From: Ktedonobacteria bacterium brp13
Lineage (GTDB): Bacteria; Chloroflexota; Ktedonobacteria; Ktedonobacterales; Ktedonobacteraceae
Length of the DNA stretch: 64,000 nt
Assembly: GCA_015099395.1 (NCBI GenBank)
Contig: AP024096.1
Coordinates: 4,588,001-4,652,000, forward strand
Direction: 5' to 3'
Shown here: one piece after another, positions 43,838 to 52,727 of the stretch
Numbering within the stretch: position 1 is the stretch's first letter
Layout of the letters: each line of letters starts with the position of its first letter
Made by a program: the position numbers and the translations under genes
The notes under the pieces: model-generated
Told to the model about the DNA's origin: nothing
The model's database searches: none
What the model saw: only the letters and a program-made list of their open reading frames with translations

Positions 43838-45898
43838 TCAGAAGGAGTTCGTTTGGAAAGGATACAGATCTTCCTGAGATGGGTACCCTGGATAACTCAT
43901 ATTAGGAAAGCTTTGCTGAGGAATCCCTTGTTGCATCATGCTCTGTTCTTGCGGTGCTGCGAAGATATCCTGGTCATCTCGTAACTTGAAGACTTCAGCA
44001 TAACCCAGTAGCTGCTCTGCCAGTTCAGCGACACGTTCCATACGTTGGGACTCTTTGTGTAAGCTTTGCGTGTTTTGAACTGTTGAGGTCGAAACAGCTT
44101 GCATGATTTGTACGACATTGCTAGAAACCTGTAACTGCTGTTCGGCAGCCTGATTAATCATTTCAATTTCCTGAGCTTGTTGTCTAATAGCTGCGAAGAT
44201 AGCCTCAAAAGCGATACCAGCATCTTGAGAAGATTGTGTTCCGGTTGCAGTTTCTAATTCAGTATTCTGAATGCTGAGAGTGACATCCTGAATCTCTTCA
44301 AAAACTTGTTTCACAATACGCTCAGCCAAATTGGTCTGTGTTTTCGCGACCTCTGCGGCACGTCGAATATCATCGGCTACAGCTCTAAATGCTTTTCCGT
44401 TTTCACCAGCCATCGCTGCTTGAATGGAAGCATCCAGGGCTAGTCGATTGGTTTGATACGCGATGCCTGCGATGATACGAACGATATCATTAATTGCGTG
44501 TGAATGTTCTGCCAAAGCCTGGATCTTCGCTGCGCTGACATGAACGTTATTCTTAATGTTTTCCATGCCCTCTACTGTATGTATAACTGCAACTCGACCA
44601 GACTGTGTGGTTTCATATACTTTCCTGCCTACCTGTGCAAGGCTTTGCGCACGTTGAGCGACATTGCGGCTCGTATTCGTCATTTCTTGTACACTTGTTG
44701 TTGCCGCTGTAATTTGTTGAATTTGTAGATCGGAGCCATCTACAAGTTGCGTCATATCGTCATATGTTTGTATTGTTGCGCGTTCGACTTCGTTCGCCAA
44801 CGTTTTAAAATTGATTACCAGAGAGCCAAGTTGCATAATCATATAGTTAATAAAGTTTGCTAATATGCCTAAGCTATCCGGGGGAACCTCTGCTTGCACA
44901 CGTAAATCACCGTCACCGGCACCACGTACTTCATTGATCAGTTTTTCAACCTGTTGCTGTAAGGTTGTATGACGTGTTTCAGCTTCTTGAAGAAGACGAA
45001 CGATATTATCCAACATCGTATTCATTGAAGACGCGACAACTTGAATCTCGTCGCGTCCACCAACGCTTACGCGCTCACGCATTTTACCCTGTGCGATACG
45101 CCCGGTAAGTGAAGCAAGTTGTCCGAGGCGCTTTGAAATGGTCGAGTTGACAATGAAGGCGGTCAATGCAATAACCGCAATGATCAAGATGGCAGCAATA
45201 GCAGTCGCAATTTCTAATGGCACGATTTCTGCATTCGTAAGCGTTGTCACCGCTTGACCAACAGACGTAGCGATAGTAACCACTTCGTCCCAGCTTTTTT
45301 GCAAGTCGAGAAACTTCTGATCTGCTTGATAGAGAATTTCATAAGCTGTATTATAGCGGGGATTCTGGCTTGCCAGCTGATTCAAAACTTGATCTTGCAA
45401 TCCTTTGTAGGCGTTCCATTGCGTACTAATCACGTTATTGAGTGCAGTTTGTTGATCGGTAATGAGATGTGTATTCGCTGGATCACTTTTTAAAATGCTG
45501 CGAATAGTGTTCTGGTTGGAAGAGGACGAGATGCTATAGGTCGTGTTATATGTCTGAATCATCTGGTTGAAATCAGTCTCACGGGCAACAATATCATCGG
45601 AGATCAGACCACCGGACGCGGTCAACGATGGATCACCTTGTAGTTGCTGGTTGTCAGCAGCAAAGATCTGTGCGAAACGTGCTTGTAGCAACGCATTCAT
45701 ACGTTGTAAATTGATTTGTTCTGTCGTCGCAATCTGTTGTGAATCAAAACTTGTTTTTACTGCTTGCGCATGTGTTTGCTCTGTTTGTATGAAGAAAAAT
45801 CCCAGGAACACCATGGCAACGCTAGAAATGATGACGAGAGTTGTAAATAATATGAAGAGTCGCGGAAATATCCGTATATTGTTTATCGATGTGAACAT
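43838..45898 (-). CDS. Methyl-accepting chemotaxis-like receptor with altered signalling tip
   Basis: Membrane receptor, 686 aa. Helix 1 (residues ~11-35), outside four-helix-bundle-type domain to ~220, helix 2 ('IATAIAAILIIAVIALTAFI'), HAMP ('ISKRLGQLASLTGRIAQGKM' onward), a second HAMP-like stretch, then a long coiled-coil signalling domain. The hairpin tip reads 'IVRIIAGIAYQTNRLALDAS' then IQAAMAGENGKAF. In CheA-coupled receptors this is normally ...[20 protein letters not shown]; here the Glu is Gln and the conserved Arg is Met, so contact with CheA/CheW may be lost or re-specified. No cheA or cheW gene is present. The C-terminus is Gln/Pro rich and lacks the methyltransferase-docking pentapeptide. 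ATG 45898 with a distant GAGAGGA. Two orphan binding-protein genes lie upstream. Confidence 0.9.
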   Translation of the reverse strand: MFTSINNIRIFPRLFILFTTLVIISSVAMVFLGFFFIQTEQTHAQAVKTSFDSQQIATTEQINLQRMNALLQARFAQIFAADNQQLQGDPSLTASGGLISDDIVARETDFNQMIQTYNTTYSISSSSNQNTIRSILKSDPANTHLITDQQTALNNVISTQWNAYKGLQDQVLNQLASQNPRYNTAYEILYQADQKFLDLQKSWDEVVTIATSVGQAVTTLTNAEIVPLEIATAIAAILIIAVIALTAFIVNSTISKRLGQLASLTGRIAQGKMRERVSVGGRDEIQVVASSMNTMLDNIVRLLQEAETRHTTLQQQVEKLINEVRGAGDGDLRVQAEVPPDSLGILANFINYMIMQLGSLVINFKTLANEVERATIQTYDDMTQLVDGSDLQIQQITAATTSVQEMTNTSRNVAQRAQSLAQVGRKVYETTQSGRVAVIHTVEGMENIKNNVHVSAAKIQALAEHSHAINDIVRIIAGIAYQTNRLALDASIQAAMAGENGKAFRAVADDIRRAAEVAKTQTNLAERIVKQVFEEIQDVTLSIQNTELETATGTQSSQDAGIAFEAIFAAIRQQAQEIEMINQAAEQQLQVSSNVVQIMQAVSTSTVQNTQSLHKESQRMERVAELAEQLLGYAEVFKLRDDQDIFAAPQEQSMMQQGIPQQSFPNMSYPGYPSQEDLYPFQTNSF

Positions 45899-45992
45899 GC
45901 TCGTGTCAATCCTCTCTCGGTTGGGCCCTCAGCTTTTCCAATTCGCGTAATCTCGACCCTATATATGCGTAATCTCTGCCAGAATATTATGA

Positions 45993-47231
45993 CTAGTTAC
46001 CCTTGGGATATTCTGGGTTTGCTTCCGCATTGGTGTTAGGATACACAGGAATGAACTGCCCTTTTTGCCATTGGAACAGATTAGGAATGCCAATGGTATT
46101 CGCGCCATCCTTGTTAAAGCTTAGTGGTCCCAGTAGGCTATTATAGGTATTGGCATGAAGTGCATTGATAAGCGTAGTCTGATCCAGACTATGCGTTTGC
46201 GTAACAACCTGCGCTAATAATTGTCCTGCGGCATAGGCTTCAGTCGTTGTTGCGCTAATATCTTGCGCGCTTCCACCATGCTGCGCTAGATACTCACTTG
46301 CGAATTGATCTGCCTGATAGGTAGCCGCTCCAGGATACCAACCAGGGTCAGGAATAAAAATACCTTCAGCAGCACTGGCACCACCAATAGCCTTGAGGAA
46401 CAGCGAACCTTCATTTGGACCAGAAGTAAAGACAATGGCTTTTGGATTGTAATGAAGTTGTTTGAAGGTCTTCACAAACGCAACACTGTCAGCAAGTCCG
46501 CTGGTGCCAAGAATAGCAACATCCGCATTTGACGCCGCAACCTGCTGCGCAATTGTTGTCACATTAGCATTGGGTTCATACGTCTTTGGGCCATAGACAG
46601 TCTGTAAATGTCCTGGCGCTAAATAATTTTGCGCCGCCTGCACTTGCGGTAGTGCGAATGGACTATTTACAGATACGTATGCAACGGTAACAGGTCTCTG
46701 AGCTTGCGGTATCGATAAAATATAGTAGGAAAAAGCCTGGAGATTCTGTACTGAAGGCAATGTAACAATGAAAATATTGTTTAAGTGTTTGCTGTAAATA
46801 CTAGGTGCACTTCCCGAAGGCATAAAAAATGCCATATGATACTTATTCGCGATCACCGCAGTTGGGCCAGCCAGAAGACTCGAGTAGGGTCCTAAGAGCA
46901 GATTAACATGATCATGGTTAATCAGTGTAAGATAATTAGCTTTGGCCTGTGCTTGCGTACTCTTATCATCCAGGCCAATCAATTTTACCTGGCGACCAAG
47001 CAGACCACCACTCTTGTTCACATCGTTGGCCCAGAGTTGGAAGCCTTGTTGTAAAGCATGGCCATCATCCTTGAAGGAACCGGTCAGAGATGCGGAATAA
47101 CCAATAGTGATTGGGGTCTGATTGGTGAATGTGTTTGCTTGTGTACAAGCACTCAAACCAGCGAGGAGCATCACGGCAACTATAATGCTGGATATGGCTT
47201 TTTCTATTCTTGTGAAAGAAAGTGTAAACAC
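45993..47231 (-). CDS. Branched-chain amino-acid-type ABC binding lipoprotein (Peripla_BP_6)
   Basis: Extracytoplasmic type-I binding protein, 412 aa. Lipobox LAGLSAC puts Cys near residue 29. Family marks: 'ITIGYSASLTGSFKDDGHAL' with QQGFQLWANDVNKSGGLLGR, 'VKLIGLDDKSTQAQAKANYL', 'VNLLLGPYSSLLAGPTAVIA' and the 'GTSGLADSVAFVKTF' second lobe. Such proteins deliver Leu/Ile/Val, amides or aromatic compounds. No livHMGF-type permease or ATPase is nearby, so it may serve a transporter encoded elsewhere or present ligand to the adjacent receptor. The start GTG 47231 has AGAGGA at six bases. It lies 94 bases before the receptor gene on the same strand. Confidence 0.88.
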   Translation of the reverse strand: MFTLSFTRIEKAISSIIVAVMLLAGLSACTQANTFTNQTPITIGYSASLTGSFKDDGHALQQGFQLWANDVNKSGGLLGRQVKLIGLDDKSTQAQAKANYLTLINHDHVNLLLGPYSSLLAGPTAVIANKYHMAFFMPSGSAPSIYSKHLNNIFIVTLPSVQNLQAFSYYILSIPQAQRPVTVAYVSVNSPFALPQVQAAQNYLAPGHLQTVYGPKTYEPNANVTTIAQQVAASNADVAILGTSGLADSVAFVKTFKQLHYNPKAIVFTSGPNEGSLFLKAIGGASAAEGIFIPDPGWYPGAATYQADQFASEYLAQHGGSAQDISATTTEAYAAGQLLAQVVTQTHSLDQTTLINALHANTYNSLLGPLSFNKDGANTIGIPNLFQWQKGQFIPVYPNTNAEANPEYPKGN

Positions 47232-47427
47232 ACTATTCCTCTCTTAACACATGAGTGTAATTTTAAAAAGAGTATCCAGAAGTGCTCTTACTGCAAATGA
47301 GTGCAAACGAGATGAATCGTCTCTATAGATAGAAATAAGAGGCCTTTGGATGTTCAGATTCTATCCGTATGTAATGATGACTGAAATTCATAGCATGATT
47401 AATTTAGAGATCGTATTACACACCTCA

Positions 47428-47467
47428 CTGAGGTATGTAGCGTGATTAGGCACACTGCATACCTCAG
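47428..47467 (-). terminator. Hairpin after NMT1-type binding-protein gene
   Basis: CTGAGGTATG (47428-47437) pairs exactly with CATACCTCAG (47458-47467), with a partial inner stem, 40 bases beyond the stop at 47507. There is no clear T-run on the minus strand. Confidence 0.55.
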
Positions 47468-47506
47468 ATGAGGGTAAGTTTAGCTAGCTAACTAGTACAG
47501 CCCAGT

Positions 47507-48577
47507 TTATTGACCTTGCTGCTGTAATGCGTTCTGGAAAGCCTGAGTCCAGTATTGATCATTGTAGAGATTATTGGGGCTAGGTACGGCCAATGTGGCG
47601 GGGTCGACTGTCGTATTGAAACCATTGAAAGACTGGCGTAGTTCAATAGTATTCATTAAACCAGGGATACTTACCATTTCAGCCATGTTTTCACCACTTG
47701 TATGATTGTTCTCGGTGTCATTGTAAACATTCGTTGCGACAGCTGTGGAGATGTTATCTGTGCTGGCGATGTCCGCAATAACTACATTTTGGTTCTGAGG
47801 ATTATTAGCGTACAAACTGCCACGAATCATCGCTGTGAGGAATTTGGTCACAATAGTGGGATTAGCCTGAGCATAGGCATCGGTAACGCCGATAGAAGTG
47901 CCCTGGTAGTGAGCAACATACGTCGAGAAGCTCGCGACATCTTTCAGCGTGGAGACCGCATGGGCTTCCTCGACAAAGGGCGCTGCTAAGATTGTTGCAT
48001 AAACAGGAGCACCTGTCGATGTGTGACCAGCTGAAATAGCCTGGAAGCGCTGGAGCGAACCACCAATAACTTGCAGAGAGTAGTCGCTGGGTTGGAGGCC
48101 ATTCTCTGCTAGAATTTTTTCAGTTGCGAATACAAAGCCACTGTTTGGCGCATCAACTGCGATAGATTTGCCTTTCAGATCAGCAATGCTATTAATGCCA
48201 TTGGCTGAATTCACTATCAGATCGAGGCTCGCGCCCTTATCACTGGCACCAACAATTTCAACATCTGGAGAGGTATTGACATAACGATTGGCAAAGTTAT
48301 CAGCGGTAGAAGCAACGATATTATACTGACCGGACAGCAGGGAATTAAACTGCTGCTGAGACCCGGCCACTTGATTATAACAGACGCTTAAACCCTCGTC
48401 AGTAAAATAACCTTGTTTTACTGCTTCGATATAGGCAACACTTTTACCAAATGCACCATATTGAATACAGCTTGCACTTGCATCAGCACGGGCGACGGAA
48501 GAGGAATTTAATGAGAAGAGTCCTCCAACAACTACAGCAATTGCTGTGATCGCCAAAATAGAGCGAAATCGCTTCAT
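47507..48577 (-). CDS. NMT1/SsuA-type ABC substrate-binding protein
   Basis: Secreted type-II binding protein, 356 aa. The signal peptide (residues 1-31) 'FRSILAITAIAVVVGGLFSL' ends near ARA-DAS with no lipobox. Typical features are 'AYIEAVKQGYFTDEGLSVCY', 'AGSQQQFNSLLSGQYNIVAS' and a 'NSIADLKGKSIAVDAPNSGF' hinge. This subfamily binds thiamine precursors, sulfonates, nitrate or aromatic acids. The partner permease and ATPase are not nearby. The ATG 48577 has no strong ribosome-binding site. It is followed by the branched-chain-type binding protein after a 275-base gap with a hairpin, so it may be a separate transcript. Confidence 0.85.
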   Translation of the reverse strand: MKRFRSILAITAIAVVVGGLFSLNSSSVARADASASCIQYGAFGKSVAYIEAVKQGYFTDEGLSVCYNQVAGSQQQFNSLLSGQYNIVASTADNFANRYVNTSPDVEIVGASDKGASLDLIVNSANGINSIADLKGKSIAVDAPNSGFVFATEKILAENGLQPSDYSLQVIGGSLQRFQAISAGHTSTGAPVYATILAAPFVEEAHAVSTLKDVASFSTYVAHYQGTSIGVTDAYAQANPTIVTKFLTAMIRGSLYANNPQNQNVVIADIASTDNISTAVATNVYNDTENNHTSGENMAEMVSIPGLMNTIELRQSFNGFNTTVDPATLAVPSPNNLYNDQYWTQAFQNALQQQGQ

Positions 48578-49061
48578 TGTATAATTCCACGTCTTTCTTA
48601 TATTGCCCCTCTAAAAGTGAGCATTTGATAGGAATATAAGTGTTAAATGAACCACGAGTTAAATATACTTTGGTTAGAATGTCTCTGAATTCAATACTTA
48701 CTAGCTAACTAACTATTTGTATACTAAGAATTCTTAATACTACAATTGATTTATACCAATTTTTCCCTCTTAATACCATCTTTTCATGACTATTTTCCTA
48801 GTCTTCCTTTTCTAACTGTTCCTTTGAACGGATTTCCAGTCGGGACGCACGCTGGATTCGCTCTATGATAAGATGAAGAGGTTCGATCAGTACTTCATGG
48901 CGAAAAAGCATCAGATTTTCCAATAGAACGTATATTTAAAAGTACATCTAACCATATATTTAAGCGTACATTTAAACGTATATTTGTCGGAAAAGTGAAG
49001 CTGCAGTAAAAGTGCAAGAACGCTTACTTATAGCAGGGGTTTATCGGGGAGACTCGCTTCT
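48578..49061. other. Divergent intergenic region between binding protein and murJ
   Basis: No gene. It holds AT-rich stretches likely to be promoters in both directions and a 24-bp direct repeat array at 48928-48986. Confidence 0.4.
48928..48986 (+). repeat. Two and a half 24-bp direct repeats upstream of murJ
   Basis: Unit 1 (48928-48951) and unit 2 (48952-48975) share TATATTTAA and GTACAT at the same spacing (19 of 24 bases); a partial third unit begins at 48976. Iterated AT-rich sites at helical spacing upstream of a start are typical of regulator binding arrays; no regulator is assigned. Confidence 0.55.
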
Positions 49062-51029
49062 ATGTCAAAAAAATCAAAACGACGTATAACGAATGCAACT
49101 AAGGGAGCCACTATTTTACAAGAACAACCTGGTGGCGCATCAACTGTAACACCTATGGAATTAATTGATCAGGTACAAAAAAACCTGGTACTCACGGCTG
49201 AAAGTGTAACGGAGGAAGAGACACCAGATAGCACCGAGACCACCGAGAGTGCCGAGACCACTGAGAGCACCGAGACCACCGAGCCCACTGAGACCACCGA
49301 TAGTGCCGAGCACACCGAGAGTACTGAGAGTGTCGAGAGTGTTGAGCACACCGAGACTACCGAGAGTGTCGAGAGTGTTGAGCACACCGAGACTACCGAG
49401 AGTGCCGAGCACACCGAGAGTGTTGAGAGCGCTGAGGTGACGGAACGGAGCAGGCAGCGTACAACTCTCTTCAAGTCGGCTCTGCTTGTTTCGGTTGGGA
49501 ACCTTGGTAGTAGTCTGTTGGGGATGGTTCGTCAGATCGTGACGTTGGTCTTGCTTGGTCAAAATATCGCAGGTTCGTTCAGTGCAGCCCTGGTACCAAT
49601 CAACAACTTCTATCAACTGCTGGTCAATGGCTCCACGGATGGGGCTTTGATTCCAGTCTTTAATGACTATGCAGCCCCGGACAGACGGCTCGAGATGCGG
49701 CGCGTTGTCTTTACGGTTGTCAATCTTATTTTGATTATTGCAGTCATCTCTTCGATTCTTTATGCATTGTTCGCACCCTCGTTCATTAATGTACTTGTCG
49801 CAGGCTACCCCAATGCGGATAAAGCTCTGACCTTGCACTATTCGCAGATTATTTTCTTCTCGCTCGTAGCATTGGGACCTTTCGCGGTCCTGCTGGCAGC
49901 CCTCTTCGCGCTGAAAGAGTTTGGCTGGCCGGCATTTGCGACTGCATCCTACCATCTAGGAGTGATTATAGGGGCAGTGCTTGTCTATGTCATCGGCTCA
50001 CGCGCTATCGGCTTAATGGCGCTACCGCTCTGTCTGGTACTGGGTGCGGCGGGACAGATCGTACTTTTGTTGCCGGGCATTCGCCATCAACGGCTGGGCT
50101 ATATGTTTGTGCTGGACCTCAAGCATCCAGCATTTCGACGTATCACAAAGCTTTACTGGCCAATTGCGATTAGCTTTATCTTTTCAATGGTCTTTGTCTT
50201 TTTGGATCTCCATTTGCAATCACTGACACCGCAGAGCGTTGCGGGAACGGCGGCGATGACGGGGGCAACGACCTTGATCCAATTCCCGATAGGTCTGGTC
50301 GCACAGGCGCTCTCTATCGCAGTATTACCTACGCTCACGGAGCATGCACGCGAGCAGAATACCGAACGCTTTAAAGAGACACTATTGCTCGGTTTTCGCC
50401 TGGGCTTGCTCCTGATGATCCCGGCAATGACAGGTCTATTACTATTACGTCTGCCGATTGTGTATTTAATCTTTGCGCATGGAGCCTATACCATGTCGAA
50501 TGCGAGCCTGATCGCTGTGGCCCTGCAGAACTACGCGTATCAGCTCCCATTTGTCGTGCTCGATTACCTGCTCATTGCGGCTTTTTACGCACAGAAGAAC
50601 ACGAAGACGCCAGTGATTGTAGGTATCGTGTGCAATATCTTTTATCTACTGGTGGCGCTCCCTTTTTATCGCACGGTTGGTATCGCAGCGCTGGCTTTCG
50701 CAAATACGGTGCAGAACTCTATCCATGGCATCATTCTACTGGTCTTGCTACGCATGGCCATAGGACCGCTCCACATACGGCGCAACTTGCCCGTGCTCCT
50801 CAAAATATGTGTAGCGGCTGTACTGATGGCCCTGACTGCCTGGGGCGTGCAGTTGCTACTTGGACATATTGAGCTCTTCTCGCTACAGCACATTATCGGT
50901 CGAGCCCTGACGCTAATTGTCGCAGGAGGCCTGGCGGTACTGGTCTATGTGGGCGCGGTCTTGCTCTTCAAGGTCGAGGAGGTCCATCTTGTCAAAACAA
51001 CAGTGCTGGCAAAGTTGGGGAAAAGATAG
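49062..51029 (+). CDS. murJ: MurJ-type lipid II flippase with long Thr/Glu repeat head
   Basis: Inner-membrane flippase of the MATE-like MviN/MurJ family, 655 aa, moving lipid II outward for murein synthesis. The membrane part starts near residue 130 ('LFKSALLVSVGNLGSSLLGM' then VRQIVTLVLLGQ) and has about 14 helices; 'PINNFYQLLVNGSTDGALIP' contains the family's central loop region, and 'RLPIVYLIFAHGAYT' is a MurJ-like motif. The first ~130 residues are a soluble head with ~40 Thr-Glu/Ser-Glu units (TESAETTESTE style) encoded by tandem repeats. This head is absent from ordinary MurJ and would sit in the cytosol. ATG 49062 has GGGGAG upstream. The gene is monocistronic. A Wzx-like flippase is the alternative reading. 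Confidence 0.82.
   Translation: MSKKSKRRITNATKGATILQEQPGGASTVTPMELIDQVQKNLVLTAESVTEEETPDSTETTESAETTESTETTEPTETTDSAEHTESTESVESVEHTETTESVESVEHTETTESAEHTESVESAEVTERSRQRTTLFKSALLVSVGNLGSSLLGMVRQIVTLVLLGQNIAGSFSAALVPINNFYQLLVNGSTDGALIPVFNDYAAPDRRLEMRRVVFTVVNLILIIAVISSILYALFAPSFINVLVAGYPNADKALTLHYSQIIFFSLVALGPFAVLLAALFALKEFGWPAFATASYHLGVIIGAVLVYVIGSRAIGLMALPLCLVLGAAGQIVLLLPGIRHQRLGYMFVLDLKHPAFRRITKLYWPIAISFIFSMVFVFLDLHLQSLTPQSVAGTAAMTGATTLIQFPIGLVAQALSIAVLPTLTEHAREQNTERFKETLLLGFRLGLLLMIPAMTGLLLLRLPIVYLIFAHGAYTMSNASLIAVALQNYAYQLPFVVLDYLLIAAFYAQKNTKTPVIVGIVCNIFYLLVALPFYRTVGIAALAFANTVQNSIHGIILLVLLRMAIGPLHIRRNLPVLLKICVAAVLMALTAWGVQLLLGHIELFSLQHIIGRALTLIVAGGLAVLVYVGAVLLFKVEEVHLVKTTVLAKLGKR
49206..49437 (+). 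repeat. Coding minisatellite in murJ head
   Basis: An imperfect array of ~9- and 15-bp units (GAGACCACC, GAGAGTGCC and variants) including a perfect 36-bp tandem duplication (49326-49361 and 49362-49397). All units are multiples of three and in frame, encoding the Thr/Glu/Ser head. Confidence 0.9.
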
Positions 51030-51288
51030 GGTAGAGACAACCATTTCAATCCACGAGAGACCTCTTTTTGTGATCGATCTGTGACCAAAGCGTCCACTCC
51101 TGTGATCGTAGTTATGAGGGTCATGCTTATACTTATATGTTGACGACAGGTGCCCACCAGGCAAGACGCGATAGGTGCCGCATGAACTCTGAAATATAAC
51201 AGGAAAACTCTAAGAGATCGCGACAAAGAGGCGCAACCGTTTTCAGTCGCGCGTGTTTCTATGTTACACCTGAGAGGAGATGATCATC

Positions 51289-51495
51289 GTGCAGAACCTC
51301 ACTGAAAATTGTGCTCATTTACGGCGGCTCCGTAGCCGTCTGATCGAAGAGCTCCGCTTATTAAAAGAAACTCTGCGAGAAGAGGAATTGGAAAGCTTCG
51401 AGAATCCCGTAGAGATGGTCCATGTGATCAGAAGCCTGCAGGAGACGTTGAATACGGTGGAGCAGAAACTGGCAAACTGTCCTGCTGCAGACTAG
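51289..51495 (+). CDS. Small helical protein, 68 aa
   Basis: GTG 51289 lies nine bases after GAGAGGAG, the correct distance; ATG 51280 abuts the same site and is too close. The product is almost wholly helical with heptad-like Leu spacing ('CAHLRRLRSRLIEELRLLKE' then TLREEELESFENP, and 'VHVIRSLQETLNTVEQKLAN'), so it probably forms a coiled-coil dimer. Two cysteines sit near each end. I recognise no family. It lies alone between murJ and the CapA-like gene. Confidence 0.6.
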   Translation: MQNLTENCAHLRRLRSRLIEELRLLKETLREEELESFENPVEMVHVIRSLQETLNTVEQKLANCPAAD

Positions 51496-51583
51496 TACAT
51501 AGAGGCTGCAAACGCCCCACGATGCAGATGAGCGGTGTGCCGCTTTGAGGAGTAGTAGGAGGGTTGGAAAGGAGATACATCCT

Positions 51584-52594
51584 ATGCAACAGAAAAATCA
51601 GGATGCGGAGACTTGGACACTGCTGTTGGTAGGCGACGTTATGCTCGGACGGCTTGTCAACGATATCCTCAAAGTCGAGCCGCCCGCTTACCCCTGGGGC
51701 AATACGCTACCGCTCTTGCGTGGGGCAGACGCGCGTATCTGTAATCTGGAATGTGCAATTGCTGACCGGGGAACACCCTGGTCAGCAACCCCAAAGGTGT
51801 TTCATTTTCGCTCAGATGCCAAAAATGTGGCCGTCCTCAATGCTGCTCACTTCGATGCCGTCTCGCTGGCCAACAATCATGTCCTGGATTTCAACAATGA
51901 AGGACTCTTTGATATGCTGCATCATTTAGAGTGTGCTGGCATTCATTATGCCGGAGCAGGCGCAACGTTAAAGGAGGCTGCTGCACCAGCCATATGGGAA
52001 GTGCAAGGGAGAAAGCTGGGACTCATCGCCTGTACGGACAACGAACCAAACTGGGCTGCATCTGCAGTGCACTCTGGTGTCTGGTATGTGCCGATTCAGG
52101 TGCAGGATGAACGAGCTCACCAGCTATTCGAGGTCGTACAACGAACAAAGGCGGAAGTCGCATATCTCATCGTCTCTATACACTGGGGACCCAATTGGGG
52201 CTGTGCCCCGCCTCCAGAACACAGGCCGTTTGCGCATGCGCTGATTGACCATGGGGCCGATCTGGTCTTTGGGCATTCTGGTCATATTGTGCGTGGCATT
52301 GAGATGTACCAGAATAAGCCTATCATCTATTGTGCTGGCGATTTTATCGATGATTATGCTGTTGATGAAGTTGAGCGCAATGATCGGAGTTTCCTATTTC
52401 TGATCGAACTGCAGGGAACGACGCTCTCACACCTGTTCCTGTATCCAACAATGATCGATCATTTTCAGGCCAGATGTGCGAGAAAACATGAACGTCGCAT
52501 GATTGTACTGGGCATGCAGCGACGGTGTGCACAATTGCAAACAGCGACGAGATGGAATGAGGAAGACGAGCGCCTTGAAGTAGATATTGGCTAA
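51584..52594 (+). CDS. CapA/PgsA-family metallophosphatase-like protein
   Basis: Calcineurin-fold protein of the CapA (poly-gamma-glutamate biosynthesis) family, 336 aa. The opening 'LLLVGDVMLGRLVND' carries the first metal-binding Asp. 'ADARICNLECAIADRGTPW', 'FDAVSLANNHVLDFNNEGLF' (Asn-His), 'IVSIHWGPNWGCAPPPEHRP' (His) and 'GADLVFGHSGHIVRGIEMYQ' (two His) complete the metal site. PgsA/CapA is needed for making or anchoring poly-gamma-glutamate in Bacillus, but many family members act on unknown polymers. ATG 51584 has AAAGGAG ten bases upstream; a start at 51545 would overlap the ribosome-binding site. No signal peptide is present, unlike membrane-anchored CapA, so this copy is probably cytosolic. 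No capB/capC neighbours. Confidence 0.85.
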   Translation: MQQKNQDAETWTLLLVGDVMLGRLVNDILKVEPPAYPWGNTLPLLRGADARICNLECAIADRGTPWSATPKVFHFRSDAKNVAVLNAAHFDAVSLANNHVLDFNNEGLFDMLHHLECAGIHYAGAGATLKEAAAPAIWEVQGRKLGLIACTDNEPNWAASAVHSGVWYVPIQVQDERAHQLFEVVQRTKAEVAYLIVSIHWGPNWGCAPPPEHRPFAHALIDHGADLVFGHSGHIVRGIEMYQNKPIIYCAGDFIDDYAVDEVERNDRSFLFLIELQGTTLSHLFLYPTMIDHFQARCARKHERRMIVLGMQRRCAQLQTATRWNEEDERLEVDIG

Positions 52595-52727
52595 TGCACA
52601 GTGCTGCTACGCATGGACTCATGAGCGCTTGTAATAACTGCACGTCCGTTGAGAATGGGGATGGCTACTACAAGACATTGCTATCTGTAGCAGGTCACCC
52701 CCGATACGTTCATGGATAGTTACGTGT

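Noticed and set aside
49326..49397. 36-bp tandem duplication considered as a CRISPR array
   Set aside because: Units are directly adjacent without spacers and are in-frame coding sequence.
49161..49955. Minus-strand frame of 264 codons opposite murJ
   Set aside because: Produced by the repeat region and biased codons of murJ; no ribosome-binding site and low-complexity Gly/Leu/Thr repeats.
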